A stretch of DNA of 64,000 nt from positions 1-64,000 of the forward strand of contig CANPWP010000004.1 of NCBI GenBank assembly GCA_947584595.1, in the 5' to 3' direction. A model generated the notes under the pieces. That model was not told the DNA's origin, searched no databases, and worked only from the letters and a program-made list of their open reading frames with translations. The position numbers were made by a program, and so were the translations under genes. Of this stretch, positions 8,926-17,675 are shown in pieces (positions within the stretch are counted from its first letter, which is position 1; every line of letters starts with the position of its first letter). This DNA is from an uncultured Clostridia bacterium (lineage in GTDB: Bacteria; Bacillota; Clostridia; Oscillospirales; Acutalibacteraceae).

Positions 8926-9022
8926 GGTGTTGCGGTCACAGACCGCAACAAAAGGGCTTTGCCCCTTTGATTCCCACGAGCTTTTGAAAAATCTCGACCC
9001 AAACTTTTGATTTTTTAGACTG
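8926..9022. repeat. Intergenic structured repeat (family A)
   Basis: GTTGCGGTC / GACCGCAAC (8929-8949) makes a 9-bp stem with a 3-base loop, followed by AAAGGG..CCCTTT and, on the minus strand, ATCAAAAGTTTGGGTCGAGATTTTTCAAAAG. Similar ATCAAAAGTTTTT..GCTTTTTTAAAA pieces occur near 14375 and 42128, so this is a member of a degenerate dispersed family in gene gaps. Confidence 0.45.
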
Positions 9023-9039
9023 AGACCTTTAATTTTAAA

Positions 9040-9522
9040 TTATTTATGATATTTTGCATTTGTGGAAATTGCAAAGGCTCTGTAAATCTGCTCGCACAAA
9101 ACGACTCTTGCCATCTGGTGGGTAAATGTCATTTTGGACATTGACAGCTTAAACTGTGAAGCGTTTTTAATTTCATCAGACAGTCCCCAAGAACCGCCGA
9201 TTATAAAATTAATTGTACTGAAACCGTTTAATGCAATTTCATCAGTTTTTTTGGAAAGTTCCTCAGAAGATATTATTTTGCCTTCAATACACATAGCAAC
9301 AGTATAAGAATTTTTTGATATTTTACTTAATATTCTTTTACCCTCTGCATTTAAAGTTTTTTCAATATCGGAGTCTGAGGGGTTATTTTTGATTTTTTCT
9401 TCGTCAAGCTCAATTATCTTAAATTTGCAAAAGGCAGAAAGCCGCTTTTTGTATTCTTCAATTGCCATAGTCCAGTATTGTTCTTTAATTTTTCCAATAC
9501 ATATTATGTTTATATTGAGCAT
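9040..9522 (-). CDS. rlmH: 23S rRNA (pseudouridine1915-N3)-methyltransferase RlmH
   Basis: A 160-residue SPOUT methyltransferase, normal length for RlmH (YbeA/OrfX). The SAM-binding knot is seen as NFIIGGSWGLS (about residues 103-113), and the conserved end of the family, LCEQIYRAFAISTNAKYHK, is present. It methylates pseudouridine 1915 in helix 69 of 23S rRNA on the assembled 70S ribosome. The start overlaps the stop of the upstream metallo-hydrolase gene by one base, so the pair is translationally coupled. Confidence 0.95.
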   Translation of the reverse strand: MLNINIICIGKIKEQYWTMAIEEYKKRLSAFCKFKIIELDEEKIKNNPSDSDIEKTLNAEGKRILSKISKNSYTVAMCIEGKIISSEELSKKTDEIALNGFSTINFIIGGSWGLSDEIKNASQFKLSMSKMTFTHQMARVVLCEQIYRAFAISTNAKYHK

Positions 9523-10310
9523 TAAAAAATTACTGCCCTTCCGTTTGTTTCTTCCGGAGCAACCTCAAGAATAAAATCAACATTTTTTTTCATATTAAAA
9601 GATGCAAGAGAATTTAATGAGGCTGACAGAGCAAGTTCAGGAGTATTGTTTTCACGGCTTAAATGACCCAGCATAAGTTTCAGTGTTCCGTTCTTTACAA
9701 ATTCAGGCAATTCTTTTGCACAGCTTTCATTTGAGAGATGTCCCCTGTTTGATAAAATGCGCTGTTTTAAATAATAAGGATAAATACCGCTTTTCAAAAG
9801 TTCAATATCGTGGTTTGATTCAATAACCGCAAAGTCGCTTGTTATAATACCCTTTCTCACCTCATCGGTCATTATGCCTAAATCTGTCGCAATTATCGCC
9901 TTTTTATCGTCAGCTGTAGTAACCTGATAACAACAGCTTTCTGCTGCGTCGTGGCTTGTATTGATTCTCTTTATGAGCATATCGGAAAGCGCAATTTCAT
10001 TTTCAATTACATTTGCCGTAAATCGGTTTGATAATTTTTCTGTTCTTTCCAATTCCTTTAGAGTGCCCTCGCTTGCGTATACTGGAGTTTCGTATCTTGA
10101 AGCGAGTACCTTTAAAGCGGAGCAATGGTCTGTATGTTCGTGGGTGATAAATATAGCCTCAACATTTCTCATATCAAGACCGTTCATGCTCATTGCGTTT
10201 TCAATTTGTTTGCAGCTTCTTCCGGCATCTATTATTATTCCTTTGCCTGAACTGCCTATGTAATAACTGTTTCCTTTACTTCCGCTGAAAAGCGGTACAA
10301 CTTTTGCCAA
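9522..10310 (-). CDS. MBL-fold metallo-hydrolase, WalJ/YycJ-like
   Basis: 262 residues with the metallo-beta-lactamase signature THEHTDHCSAL (about residues 55-65) and later metal ligands (SHDAAESCCY; LGHLSREN). The N-terminus FSGSKGNSYYIG is typical of the YycJ/WalJ group, which in other Firmicutes lies near rlmH or the WalKR two-component genes and is linked to DNA repair / cell division control. The start is TTG, chosen because GAGGG sits 7 bases ahead and the homology begins at MAKVVPLFSG. No walKR genes are in the window. Confidence 0.85.
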   Translation of the reverse strand: MAKVVPLFSGSKGNSYYIGSSGKGIIIDAGRSCKQIENAMSMNGLDMRNVEAIFITHEHTDHCSALKVLASRYETPVYASEGTLKELERTEKLSNRFTANVIENEIALSDMLIKRINTSHDAAESCCYQVTTADDKKAIIATDLGIMTDEVRKGIITSDFAVIESNHDIELLKSGIYPYYLKQRILSNRGHLSNESCAKELPEFVKNGTLKLMLGHLSRENNTPELALSASLNSLASFNMKKNVDFILEVAPEETNGRAVIF

Positions 10311-10337
10311 AATTATCCCTCAGTCTTATAAAAATTA

Positions 10338-10360
10338 AAGGGGTACAAAATGTACCCCTT
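10338..10360 (-). terminator. Terminator after murA
   Basis: AAGGGGTACA / TGTACCCCTT form a perfect 10-bp stem with a 3-base loop; on the minus strand it is followed by TAATTTTTAT. It separates murA from the metallo-hydrolase/rlmH pair. Confidence 0.8.
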
Positions 10361-10373
10361 GAAAATTAATTAA

Positions 10374-11669
10374 TCAAGCGTTTGCTCTATTTTCCGTATT
10401 TTCTTCAATAACGACTTTTTTAATATCTGCGCCCAAGGCACTAAATTTTGCAATAATTTCTTCGTATCCTCTTTCTATATATTGAATATTAGAAATTTCA
10501 GTAGTACCTTTAGCGCAAAGAGCCGCAATAATCATTGCAACGCCTGCACGAAGGTCAGTAGCCTTAACAGGAGCAGCAGTAAGCTCTTTCCCGCCTTCAA
10601 TTATGGCAAGTCTGCTTTCAACGGAAATCTGAGCACCCATTCTTAAAAGTTCGTTAATATATTGATAACGGTTATCCCATACATTTTCGTTAATAATGCT
10701 TGTTCCGGGAACTGTTGTAAGCAACGATGCAAACTGCGGCTGACAATCTGTGGGGAAGCCGGGGTGAGGCATTGTTTTTATATTGCATTTGCGAAGGGGT
10801 CGCTTTGTTGCATCTACACGGACAGATTCATCATATTCAGTTACGTCAACACCCATTTCACGAAGCTTTGCGGTAATAGCCTCCAAATGCTTAGGAGTGA
10901 TATTTTTAACCAAAACATTGCCTCTTGTTGCAGCTGCGGCACACATATATGTTCCCGCTTCAATCTGGTCGGGAATAATTGAGTAATTAACTCCTCTTAA
11001 AAAGTCAACGCCATTTATTTTGATTACATCAGTACCTGCACCTTTAATGTTCGCACCCATTGAGTTCAAAAAATTTGCAAGGTCAACAATATGAGGTTCT
11101 TTAGCGGCATTTTCAATAACGGTTTTTCCCTTTGCTTTAGCAGCTGCAAGCATTATATTCATTGTTGCGCCAACGGATACAACATCAAGATAAATATGAC
11201 TGCCGGTTAAGTTGCCATGGCAATCAAGGTTAATAATAGCTCCGTTTATTAAATCAGAATCTGCACCTAAAAGCTGAAAGCCCTTTAAATGTTGGTCAAT
11301 AGGCCGAACGCCGAAATCACATCCTCCAGGGAGAGCTACCTTTGCCTTTTTAAATCTGCCCAGCAAAGCACCCAACAGATAGTAAGAAGCACGCATACCT
11401 CTTACGCAATCTGATGTTGCGCAATATGTATTAATATGTGTAGGGTCTATATATAAAGCAGATTTATTTACTCTTTTAACTTCAGCGCCCATATTCTGCA
11501 AAATTTTTCCTATAAGCGATACGTCGCTGATATTAGGTATATTTTCAATCGTACAAGGCTCATCACAAAGAATGACTGCAGGAATAATTGCAACTGCGGC
11601 ATTTTTAGCACCGCTGATTGAAACTTCTCCAAATAATTTGTTTCCGCCTGTAACTACAAATCTCTCCAA
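10374..11669 (-). CDS. murA: UDP-N-acetylglucosamine 1-carboxyvinyltransferase
   Basis: MurA (431 residues) adds enolpyruvate from PEP to UDP-GlcNAc, the first committed step of peptidoglycan synthesis. Seen: KNAA at 22-25 with the conserved Lys-Asn, and the catalytic cysteine C117 in LPGGCDFGVRPIDQH, the residue alkylated by fosfomycin, so the enzyme should be fosfomycin-sensitive. The start I chose is TTG (LERFVVTGG) with TTGGAG nine bases ahead; an ATG 28 codons upstream would add a non-homologous segment. Clostridia usually have two murA copies; only one is seen here. Confidence 0.93.
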   Translation of the reverse strand: MERFVVTGGNKLFGEVSISGAKNAAVAIIPAVILCDEPCTIENIPNISDVSLIGKILQNMGAEVKRVNKSALYIDPTHINTYCATSDCVRGMRASYYLLGALLGRFKKAKVALPGGCDFGVRPIDQHLKGFQLLGADSDLINGAIINLDCHGNLTGSHIYLDVVSVGATMNIMLAAAKAKGKTVIENAAKEPHIVDLANFLNSMGANIKGAGTDVIKINGVDFLRGVNYSIIPDQIEAGTYMCAAAATRGNVLVKNITPKHLEAITAKLREMGVDVTEYDESVRVDATKRPLRKCNIKTMPHPGFPTDCQPQFASLLTTVPGTSIINENVWDNRYQYINELLRMGAQISVESRLAIIEGGKELTAAPVKATDLRAGVAMIIAALCAKGTTEISNIQYIERGYEEIIAKFSALGADIKKVVIEENTENRANA

Positions 11670-12191
11670 GCTGGTACACTCCAATACATTTTGTATGATA
11701 CGCATATTGATCAGGGAGAATAGGGGATTTTTCAAATACGCCCCGATATTCAATTAAATGATTTATAAAAGAAAAATAGAATATGTTGTGTTTATTTATT
11801 ACAAAACTGTTAAGTACCACAACGTATTGTGGTTACAATATGGTAAAAATATTTTCTCTAACATAAAAAACTATAATACATTATGTAATTAAAGTCAATG
11901 ATTAAAATAAAACTGTAACCTAATTTTAGCAATCTTGTATGTAAAATAATGCCTGTGTGTAATTTTTGTTTTAAAATTGACTAATTTTTGTAATAATAAT
12001 GTAATAATTGTTTTTTGGAATTATTAAAAAACGACTTTTTATATCTAAGAATTAAAAAACTGAAATTTATATGTAATACTAATCGCCGTTTTGATCGGTG
12101 TTATATATCATAAAATTATTGTCAGCTTACAGAAAATGAAACTTTTTGACAAGATTTTGCATAATTAGCTGGGAAAATTGTGAAATTTTTA
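11670..12191. other. AT-rich intergenic region between murA and glgB
   Basis: About 520 bases without a supported gene between divergent murA and glgB. The stretch is very AT-rich with many homopolymer runs. No riboswitch or repeat was recognised. It must hold the murA promoter; the glgB promoter is listed separately. Confidence 0.5.
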
Positions 12192-12220
12192 TTGTTTTTT
12201 TAATAATAATAAGTTATAAT
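12192..12220 (+). promoter_or_regulatory. Promoter of glgB
   Basis: TTGTTT (12192-12197) and TATAAT (12215-12220) with a 17-bp spacer. Transcription would start near 12227, leaving a ~100-base untranslated leader before glgB. Confidence 0.6.
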
Positions 12221-12324
12221 AACCTTACAAAATATATAGTTATGCATAAAATTATATAATTTAAACTATTTAAACTGAAAATTATATAAACTTGGTTATG
12301 AAATAAAGTAAGGAAGTGCAGAAT

Positions 12325-14322
12325 ATGGCAGATTATTTATCACCATTAGATGATTTTTTAAGCGGTAACAGCATAAGCTCTTATAAATATATGGGCGCTC
12401 ACCGTGCAAGTATGTTTGGCCGTGAGGGAGTTGTGTTCAGGGTATGGGCGCCTCAGGCAAAGTCTGTTTCCATTGTAGGTGACTTTAACGGCTGGGATAT
12501 CGACGCAACCTATATGGGAAAAATCAGTGATGCAGGTATATGGGAATGCTTTATTTCTGATGTTATAGATAATTTGAGTGTTTATAAATATTGTGTTGAA
12601 ACACAGTGGGGAGAACGCTTTATGAAGGCTGATCCCTATTCCTTTTACGGTGAATTAAGACCAAATAACGCATCATTATTTTATGATCTGGCGGGTTATC
12701 AATGGAATGATGAAAAATGGCTTGAGCAACGAAGCAATAATCTTGACAGACCTTTAAATATTTATGAAGTCCATGCAGGCTCATGGAAAAAATATGAGTT
12801 CGGTTACGGAGAGAGCTATAATTATCGTTCTCTTGCAGATGAGCTTGTTCCATATGTAAAGGAAATGGGCTACACTCATATTGAAATGATGCCTTTAACC
12901 GAATACCCTTTTGACCCTTCATGGGGATATCAGGTAACGGGATATTATGCACCTACATCCCGTTACGGTGAGCCGAAGGATTTAATGTATTTTATTGATA
13001 AATGTCATCAGGCAGGAATTGGTGTAATTATTGACTGGGTTCCTGCACATTTCCCGAAGGATGCACACGGTCTTGCACGTTTTGACGGAAGTGCCTGCTA
13101 TGAATATGAAGACTGGCGCAAAGGTGAGCATAAAGAATGGGGAACATATGTATTCAATTACAGCAGATATGAGGTTAAGAGCTTTTTGATGTCAAGCGCT
13201 AACTTTTGGATTGAAGAATATCATATTGACGGTATCCGTATGGACGCTGTTGCTTCTATGCTTTATCTTGACTATAACAGAAACGACGGCGAATGGGTTC
13301 CTAACTGTTTCGGAGGCAAAGAGCATCTTGAAGCTGTTGATTTCTTAAAGCAGTTAAACACAAGTATTCTTGAAGCACATCCTGACATTATGATGATTGC
13401 AGAAGAAAGCACAGCATGGCCGATGGTTACAAAGCCTGCGTCTGAGGGCGGACTTGGGTTTAACTATAAATGGAATATGGGTTGGATGAACGATATGCTT
13501 GCGTATATTAAGGAAGACCCGCTTTACAGACCGTATCATCACGGTAAAATTACATTTTCTCTTGTATATGCTTTTTCAGAGCACTTTGTTTTACCTGTTT
13601 CTCACGATGAGGTAGTTTACGGAAAATGCTCTCTCATTAATAAAATGCCGGGGGACTTAAACCAAAAGGCAGCAGGAGTTAAGGCATTTATGACTTATAT
13701 GATGACTCATCCGGGTAAAAAGCTGACATTTATGGGTACAGAGCTTGGACAGTTTAATGAGTGGAACTTTGAAAAACAGCTTGACTGGCAGCTGCTTGCA
13801 AATGAAACTAATCAAAATATTAATAGATTTTTCAGAGCATTAAATCACTTCTATCTTAATAACGCAGCATTGTGGCAGGAAGATTACTCATGGAAAGGTT
13901 TCCAATGGATAAGACATGACGATCACGAAAAATCAATAATCAGTTTTAGAAGAATAGACAAAGCTGAAAACGAGCTTGTAGTTGTTGTAAACTTCCAGCC
14001 TGTTTTAAGAGAAGATTATACAATCGGAGTGCCATTTGCAGGAAAATATGCAGAGGTATTTAATACAGATGATAAAATATTTGGTGGCAGCGGAATTACA
14101 AACGGCGCAGAGATTAAAACAAAGGCTAAAAAATCTGATAATATGTCACAGTCCATTTCCATAACAGTTCCGCCGATGAGTGCAGTTATCTTTAAATTAA
14201 CAGAGAAGAGTACGCCTAAGGAAAAGAAAAAGACTGAAAAGAAAGTAAAAAGTGTTGATGAAAAATTAGCAGATAAGAAAAAATCATCGGAAACAAAAAA
14301 GTCTGAAAGTAAAGAAAAGTAA
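12325..14322 (+). CDS. glgB: 1,4-alpha-glucan branching enzyme with lysine-rich tail
   Basis: GlgB creates alpha-1,6 branches in glycogen. An N-terminal CBM48 domain (VVFRVWAPQAKSVSIVGDFNGW, about residues 35-55) precedes a GH13 barrel with the nucleophile Asp in GIRMDAVAS, the acid Glu in MMIAEESTAW and the transition-state Asp in PVSHDEVVYG. A C-terminal beta domain ends at about residue 623. The last ~40 residues are almost only K, E, S and T (KEKKKTEKK, KKKSSETKK) and are not part of the usual enzyme. The ATG with AAGGAAG upstream is preferred to a GTG three codons earlier. No other glg gene adjoins it. Confidence 0.93.
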   Translation: MADYLSPLDDFLSGNSISSYKYMGAHRASMFGREGVVFRVWAPQAKSVSIVGDFNGWDIDATYMGKISDAGIWECFISDVIDNLSVYKYCVETQWGERFMKADPYSFYGELRPNNASLFYDLAGYQWNDEKWLEQRSNNLDRPLNIYEVHAGSWKKYEFGYGESYNYRSLADELVPYVKEMGYTHIEMMPLTEYPFDPSWGYQVTGYYAPTSRYGEPKDLMYFIDKCHQAGIGVIIDWVPAHFPKDAHGLARFDGSACYEYEDWRKGEHKEWGTYVFNYSRYEVKSFLMSSANFWIEEYHIDGIRMDAVASMLYLDYNRNDGEWVPNCFGGKEHLEAVDFLKQLNTSILEAHPDIMMIAEESTAWPMVTKPASEGGLGFNYKWNMGWMNDMLAYIKEDPLYRPYHHGKITFSLVYAFSEHFVLPVSHDEVVYGKCSLINKMPGDLNQKAAGVKAFMTYMMTHPGKKLTFMGTELGQFNEWNFEKQLDWQLLANETNQNINRFFRALNHFYLNNAALWQEDYSWKGFQWIRHDDHEKSIISFRRIDKAENELVVVVNFQPVLREDYTIGVPFAGKYAEVFNTDDKIFGGSGITNGAEIKTKAKKSDNMSQSISITVPPMSAVIFKLTEKSTPKEKKKTEKKVKSVDEKLADKKKSSETKKSESKEK

Positions 14323-14470
14323 AGTTTTATTGAGCCTTTTCAATAAAAAACTTTCTGAAATCGGTAGCCTGAGAATATCAAAAGTTTTTGCACCGCTTTT
14401 TTAAAAAAGCAACATAGGCTTAAAGGGCGGGAAGTTCTTTGTCGCAGTTGGTGACTGAGAAACATTCTAA
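14323..14470. repeat. Post-glgB hairpin and intergenic repeat (family A)
   Basis: Directly after glgB, TTATTGA and TCAATAA (about 14327-14348) form a stem that may end the transcript. From ~14375, ATCAAAAGTTTTTGCACCGC followed by TTTTTTAAAAAAGC resembles the pieces near 8.98 kb and 42.13 kb. No gene is seen. Confidence 0.4.
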
Positions 14471-14478
14471 AATAATTC

Positions 14479-14507
14479 TTTACTTTTCAAATTTTTAGTA
14501 GTATAAT
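14479..14507 (+). promoter_or_regulatory. Promoter of the thiamine operon
   Basis: TTTACT (14479-14484) and TATAAT (14502-14507) are 17 bp apart; the predicted start near 14514 falls just before the TPP aptamer. Confidence 0.65.
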
Positions 14508-14518
14508 TTTACAAAATA

Positions 14519-14612
14519 AAATAGGGGAGTCTGTAGACAGGCTGAGAGGAAATGGATTGACATTTCGACCCGTAACCTGATTTGGATAATGCCAACGTAG
14601 GGACATATGGTT
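14519..14612 (+). ncRNA. TPP riboswitch (THI element)
   Basis: The universally conserved TPP aptamer blocks are visible: GGGGAGTC, then CTGAGAGG, then GACCCGTAACCTGAT and GGATAATGCCAACGTAGGGA. These match the pyrimidine-sensing (CUGAGA) and pyrophosphate-sensing (ACCUGAU...GAUAAUGCC) helices. It lies between the operon promoter and a terminator hairpin, so binding of thiamine pyrophosphate should cause early termination of the thi operon. Confidence 0.95.
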
Positions 14613-14630
14613 TTATTATAAACGCAATTC

Positions 14631-14662
14631 AAGTGTGTCGCTTTTGGCGGCACACTTTTTTT
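14631..14662 (+). terminator. Riboswitch-controlled attenuator
   Basis: AGTGTGTCGC, a TTTTG loop and GCGGCACACT form a stem with one T-G pair, followed by seven T. It sits 20 bases past the aptamer and 27 bases before thiE, as expected for a TPP-induced terminator. Confidence 0.85.
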
Positions 14663-14688
14663 ACTTTGTCTGTATTAAGGAAAATAAT

Positions 14689-15333
14689 ATGAAATTAAAA
14701 AAAGAAAATTTGCTTTTATATCTAATTACTGATAATCGCTGGGCAACTGATACCGAACCTATTTACAAACAAGTTGAAAAGGCAATTTTAAATGGAGTAA
14801 CAATAGTTCAATACAGAGAGAAAAATCTCCAAAATGAGAAATATCTTGAAGGGGCTTTGAAAATAAAAGAAATATGTAAAATACATAATGTTCCTTTTAT
14901 TATTAACGACAGTCCTCAGTTTGCAAAGGAAATTGACGCAGATGGGGTTCATGTAGGTCAAAATGATATGCCTGTTATAAAAGCCAGAGAGATTTTAGGA
15001 GAAAACAAAATTATCGGAACAAGCGCTCACAATATAGAAGAAGCTGAAAAGGCAGAGCAGGACGGTGCAGATTATATCGGAGTGGGAGCAGTTTTCGGCT
15101 CAAATACAAAGACAAATGTATCTGAAATGTCACCTGAACTTGTAAAAAAAATCGCAAGTGATGTTTCAATTCCTGTTGTGGCGATTGGTGGAATAAACGA
15201 AAACAATATTGAGTTATTGAAAGATACAAATATTTCTGGAGTAGCCGTAATTTCTGCAATTCTTTCAAAAAATAATATTGAAACGGCAGCAAAAATTATT
15301 AAAGAAAAAGCGAGAGGTGTTGTTATTGGCTGA
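14689..15333 (+). CDS. thiE: Thiamine phosphate synthase
   Basis: A 214-residue TIM-barrel that joins HMP-pyrophosphate and thiazole phosphate to thiamine phosphate. Motifs: VQYREKN (about residue 39), FIINDSPQFA with the substrate-binding Asn-Asp, DGVHVGQNDMP (Mg/pyrophosphate binding), GTSAHN and GADYIGVGAVF. It is the first gene after the attenuator. The start is the ATG after the terminator hairpin; an upstream start 18 codons earlier would lie inside the hairpin and is not credible. A second member of the family closes the operon (20427). Confidence 0.95.
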   Translation: MKLKKENLLLYLITDNRWATDTEPIYKQVEKAILNGVTIVQYREKNLQNEKYLEGALKIKEICKIHNVPFIINDSPQFAKEIDADGVHVGQNDMPVIKAREILGENKIIGTSAHNIEEAEKAEQDGADYIGVGAVFGSNTKTNVSEMSPELVKKIASDVSIPVVAIGGINENNIELLKDTNISGVAVISAILSKNNIETAAKIIKEKARGVVIG

Positions 15334-16126
15334 TATGAAGGCAGTCCTGTCTGTTGCAGGATCTGACTGCAGTGCAGGTGCAGGAATACAGGCTGATTTA
15401 AAAACTTTTTCTGCACTTAATGTTTACGGAATGAGTGTTATAACCTCTGTTGTTGCGGAAAATACAAAACGAGTTATATCCGTTTATGATTTACCGCCTG
15501 ACATAATAAAAGACCAAATTAACGCTGTATTTGAAGATATTGAAGTTTCAGCTGTTAAGGTGGGAATGATAAAGAGCAAAGAAATTATGGAGACCGTTTT
15601 TGAAGCTTTAAAAAAAAATAATGCAGCAAATATAGTCTGTGACCCTGTTATGCTTGCGAAAGGCGGGGAGGAGCTTATGAATAAAACAGCTGTTGAATAT
15701 TTGAGAAATTATGTAATTCCCTGCTGTAATGTTTTTACGCCCAATATTCCCGAAGCAGAGGTTATTTTAAACAGAAAAATAAAAACAGAAGAAGATATGA
15801 TAAATGCGTCTCTTGATATTTGTAAGATGGGAGCAAAGTCCTGCCTTATAAAAGGCGGTCATTATCAAGGCGAAGCAACAGATATTTTATGCATAGATAA
15901 TCGAATACATAAATTTACGTCAAAAAGAATCAATACAAAAAATACACACGGTACAGGCTGTACCTTATCTTCTGCAATTACCGCCTTAATTTCAAAAGGT
16001 TATGAAGTTTCAAAGGCTGTAGAAAAGGCGAAAAATTATATTACAGGAGCTATTGAAAATTCGCTTGATATCGGTAAAGGCAGCGGGCCTTTAAATCATT
16101 TTTACAATATACAATATAAAGATTAA
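15326..16126 (+). CDS. thiD: Hydroxymethylpyrimidine (phosphate) kinase
   Basis: A ribokinase-fold kinase of ~266 residues that phosphorylates HMP and HMP-phosphate. Seen: [19 protein letters not shown] (substrate loop), [24 protein letters not shown], and the anion hole/catalytic [14 protein letters not shown] favour the TTG at 15326, which has GAGAGG eight bases upstream and overlaps thiE by 8 bases; the ATG at 15335, just after the thiE stop, is the alternative. Third step supplier for ThiE together with ThiC. Confidence 0.93.
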   Translation: MADMKAVLSVAGSDCSAGAGIQADLKTFSALNVYGMSVITSVVAENTKRVISVYDLPPDIIKDQINAVFEDIEVSAVKVGMIKSKEIMETVFEALKKNNAANIVCDPVMLAKGGEELMNKTAVEYLRNYVIPCCNVFTPNIPEAEVILNRKIKTEEDMINASLDICKMGAKSCLIKGGHYQGEATDILCIDNRIHKFTSKRINTKNTHGTGCTLSSAITALISKGYEVSKAVEKAKNYITGAIENSLDIGKGSGPLNHFYNIQYKD

Positions 16127-16143
16127 ATCATATGGAGGTTTTT

Positions 16144-17457
16144 ATGAGAAATTATAAGACACAAATGGAGGCAGCTAAAAAGGGTGTTATAACTCCAGAA
16201 ATGGAAACAGTTGCACAAAAGGAATATATGGAGCCTGAAAAATTAAGGGAGCTTGTAGCCTGCGGTCAGGTTGCAATTCCCGCAAATGTAAATCATACCT
16301 CACTTTCTGCTGAGGGAATAGGAACAGGTTTAAAAACAAAAATAAATGTAAACTTAGGTATTTCAGGTGACTGCAAAGATTATTCAATAGAAATGCAAAA
16401 GGTACAAATGGCTTTAGATTTCGGCTGTGAAGCTATTATGGATTTAAGCAACTACGGCAAAACAAATACTTTCCGAACGGAGCTTATAAAAATGTCCCCC
16501 GCAATGATAGGTACGGTTCCTATGTATGACGCAATCGGATATCTTGATAAGGATTTGCTTGAAATTACTGCAAAGGACTTTTTAAAGGTTGTAGAAGCCC
16601 ATGCTAAAGAGGGTGTTGATTTTCAGACGATTCACGCAGGAATTAATAAGCGTGCAGTAGAAGCATTTAAAAGACAGGGCAGACTTACAAATATTGTATC
16701 AAGGGGAGGTTCTCTGCTTTTTGCATGGATGGAAATGACAGGCAACGAAAATCCGTTCTATGAATATTATGATGAGGTTCTTGATATTTTAAGAGAATAT
16801 GACGTTACCATAAGTTTAGGAGACGCTTTGCGCCCCGGTTCAATAAACGACTCAACAGATGCAGGCCAGATAAGCGAACTTATAGAATTAGGCAATTTAA
16901 CAAAGCGTGCGTGGGAAAAAGATGTTCAGGTAATGGTTGAGGGCCCCGGTCATATGGCAATAAATGAAATTGCGGCAAATATGACGCTTCAAAAAAGGCT
17001 TTGTCATAATGCGCCCTTTTATGTTTTAGGACCGCTTGTTACAGATATTGCCCCCGGATATGACCATATAACATCTGCAATCGGAGGAGCAATTGCAGCG
17101 GCAAACGGAGCAGATTTTCTCTGTTATGTAACACCTGCTGAGCATTTAAGACTTCCTGATGTTAATGATGTAAAAGAGGGAATTGTTGCTTCTAAAATTG
17201 CAGCACACGCTGCCGATATTGCAAAAGGAATTCCACACGCAAGAGATATTGATAATAAAATGAGCGACGCCCGCAGAAGAGTGGACTGGGATGAAATGTT
17301 TAAATATGCAATTGACGGTGAAAAGGCAAGAGCATATTTTGAGTCTACACCTCCAAAAGATAGACATACTTGCTCAATGTGCGGAAAAATGTGCGCAATG
17401 AGAACGACCAATTTGATTTTAGCAGGCGAAAAAGTAGAATTTTGCACAGAAAAATAA
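16144..17457 (+). CDS. thiC: Phosphomethylpyrimidine synthase
   Basis: A radical-SAM enzyme (437 residues) that rearranges aminoimidazole ribotide to HMP-phosphate. Seen: [30 protein letters not shown], and at the C-terminus [13 protein letters not shown], where the cluster cysteines are spaced CX2CX3C. It lacks the extra N-terminal domain of proteobacterial ThiC. The start is the ATG five bases after GGAGG; a start four codons earlier would overlap that site. Oxygen sensitivity of the cluster agrees with an anaerobic host. Confidence 0.95.
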   Translation: MRNYKTQMEAAKKGVITPEMETVAQKEYMEPEKLRELVACGQVAIPANVNHTSLSAEGIGTGLKTKINVNLGISGDCKDYSIEMQKVQMALDFGCEAIMDLSNYGKTNTFRTELIKMSPAMIGTVPMYDAIGYLDKDLLEITAKDFLKVVEAHAKEGVDFQTIHAGINKRAVEAFKRQGRLTNIVSRGGSLLFAWMEMTGNENPFYEYYDEVLDILREYDVTISLGDALRPGSINDSTDAGQISELIELGNLTKRAWEKDVQVMVEGPGHMAINEIAANMTLQKRLCHNAPFYVLGPLVTDIAPGYDHITSAIGGAIAAANGADFLCYVTPAEHLRLPDVNDVKEGIVASKIAAHAADIAKGIPHARDIDNKMSDARRRVDWDEMFKYAIDGEKARAYFESTPPKDRHTCSMCGKMCAMRTTNLILAGEKVEFCTEK

Positions 17458-17467
17458 GGAGAAGCTT

Positions 17468-17662
17468 ATGATTACAATAAACGGAGAACAGTTTGATTTG
17501 CAGGAAATTAAACTTTCTGATTATTTAAATGAAAAAAACTTAAAACCTGAGCGTATCGCCGTTGAATTAAACGGAAAAATTTTGCCAAAGTCAAAATATA
17601 ATGAAACGATTTTAAAAGACGGCGATAAGGCAGAAGTTGTCAGTTTTGTAGGCGGAGGTTAA
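17468..17662 (+). CDS. thiS: Sulfur carrier protein ThiS
   Basis: A 64-residue ubiquitin-like protein ending in VSFVGGG; the final Gly-Gly is adenylated by ThiF and then carries the thiocarboxylate sulfur for the thiazole ring. It lies 10 bases after thiC and 13 before thiF in the operon. Length and fold pattern are normal. Confidence 0.93.
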   Translation: MITINGEQFDLQEIKLSDYLNEKNLKPERIAVELNGKILPKSKYNETILKDGDKAEVVSFVGGG

Positions 17663-17675
17663 TTAGGAGGTTGCT

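Noticed and set aside
10662-10982. Open frame antisense to murA
   Set aside because: A shadow of the murA reading frame with no ribosome-binding site and a cysteine-rich, low-complexity product.
14635-14688. Upstream extension of thiE
   Set aside because: It would be translated from inside the attenuator hairpin, has no ribosome-binding site and no homology to ThiE.
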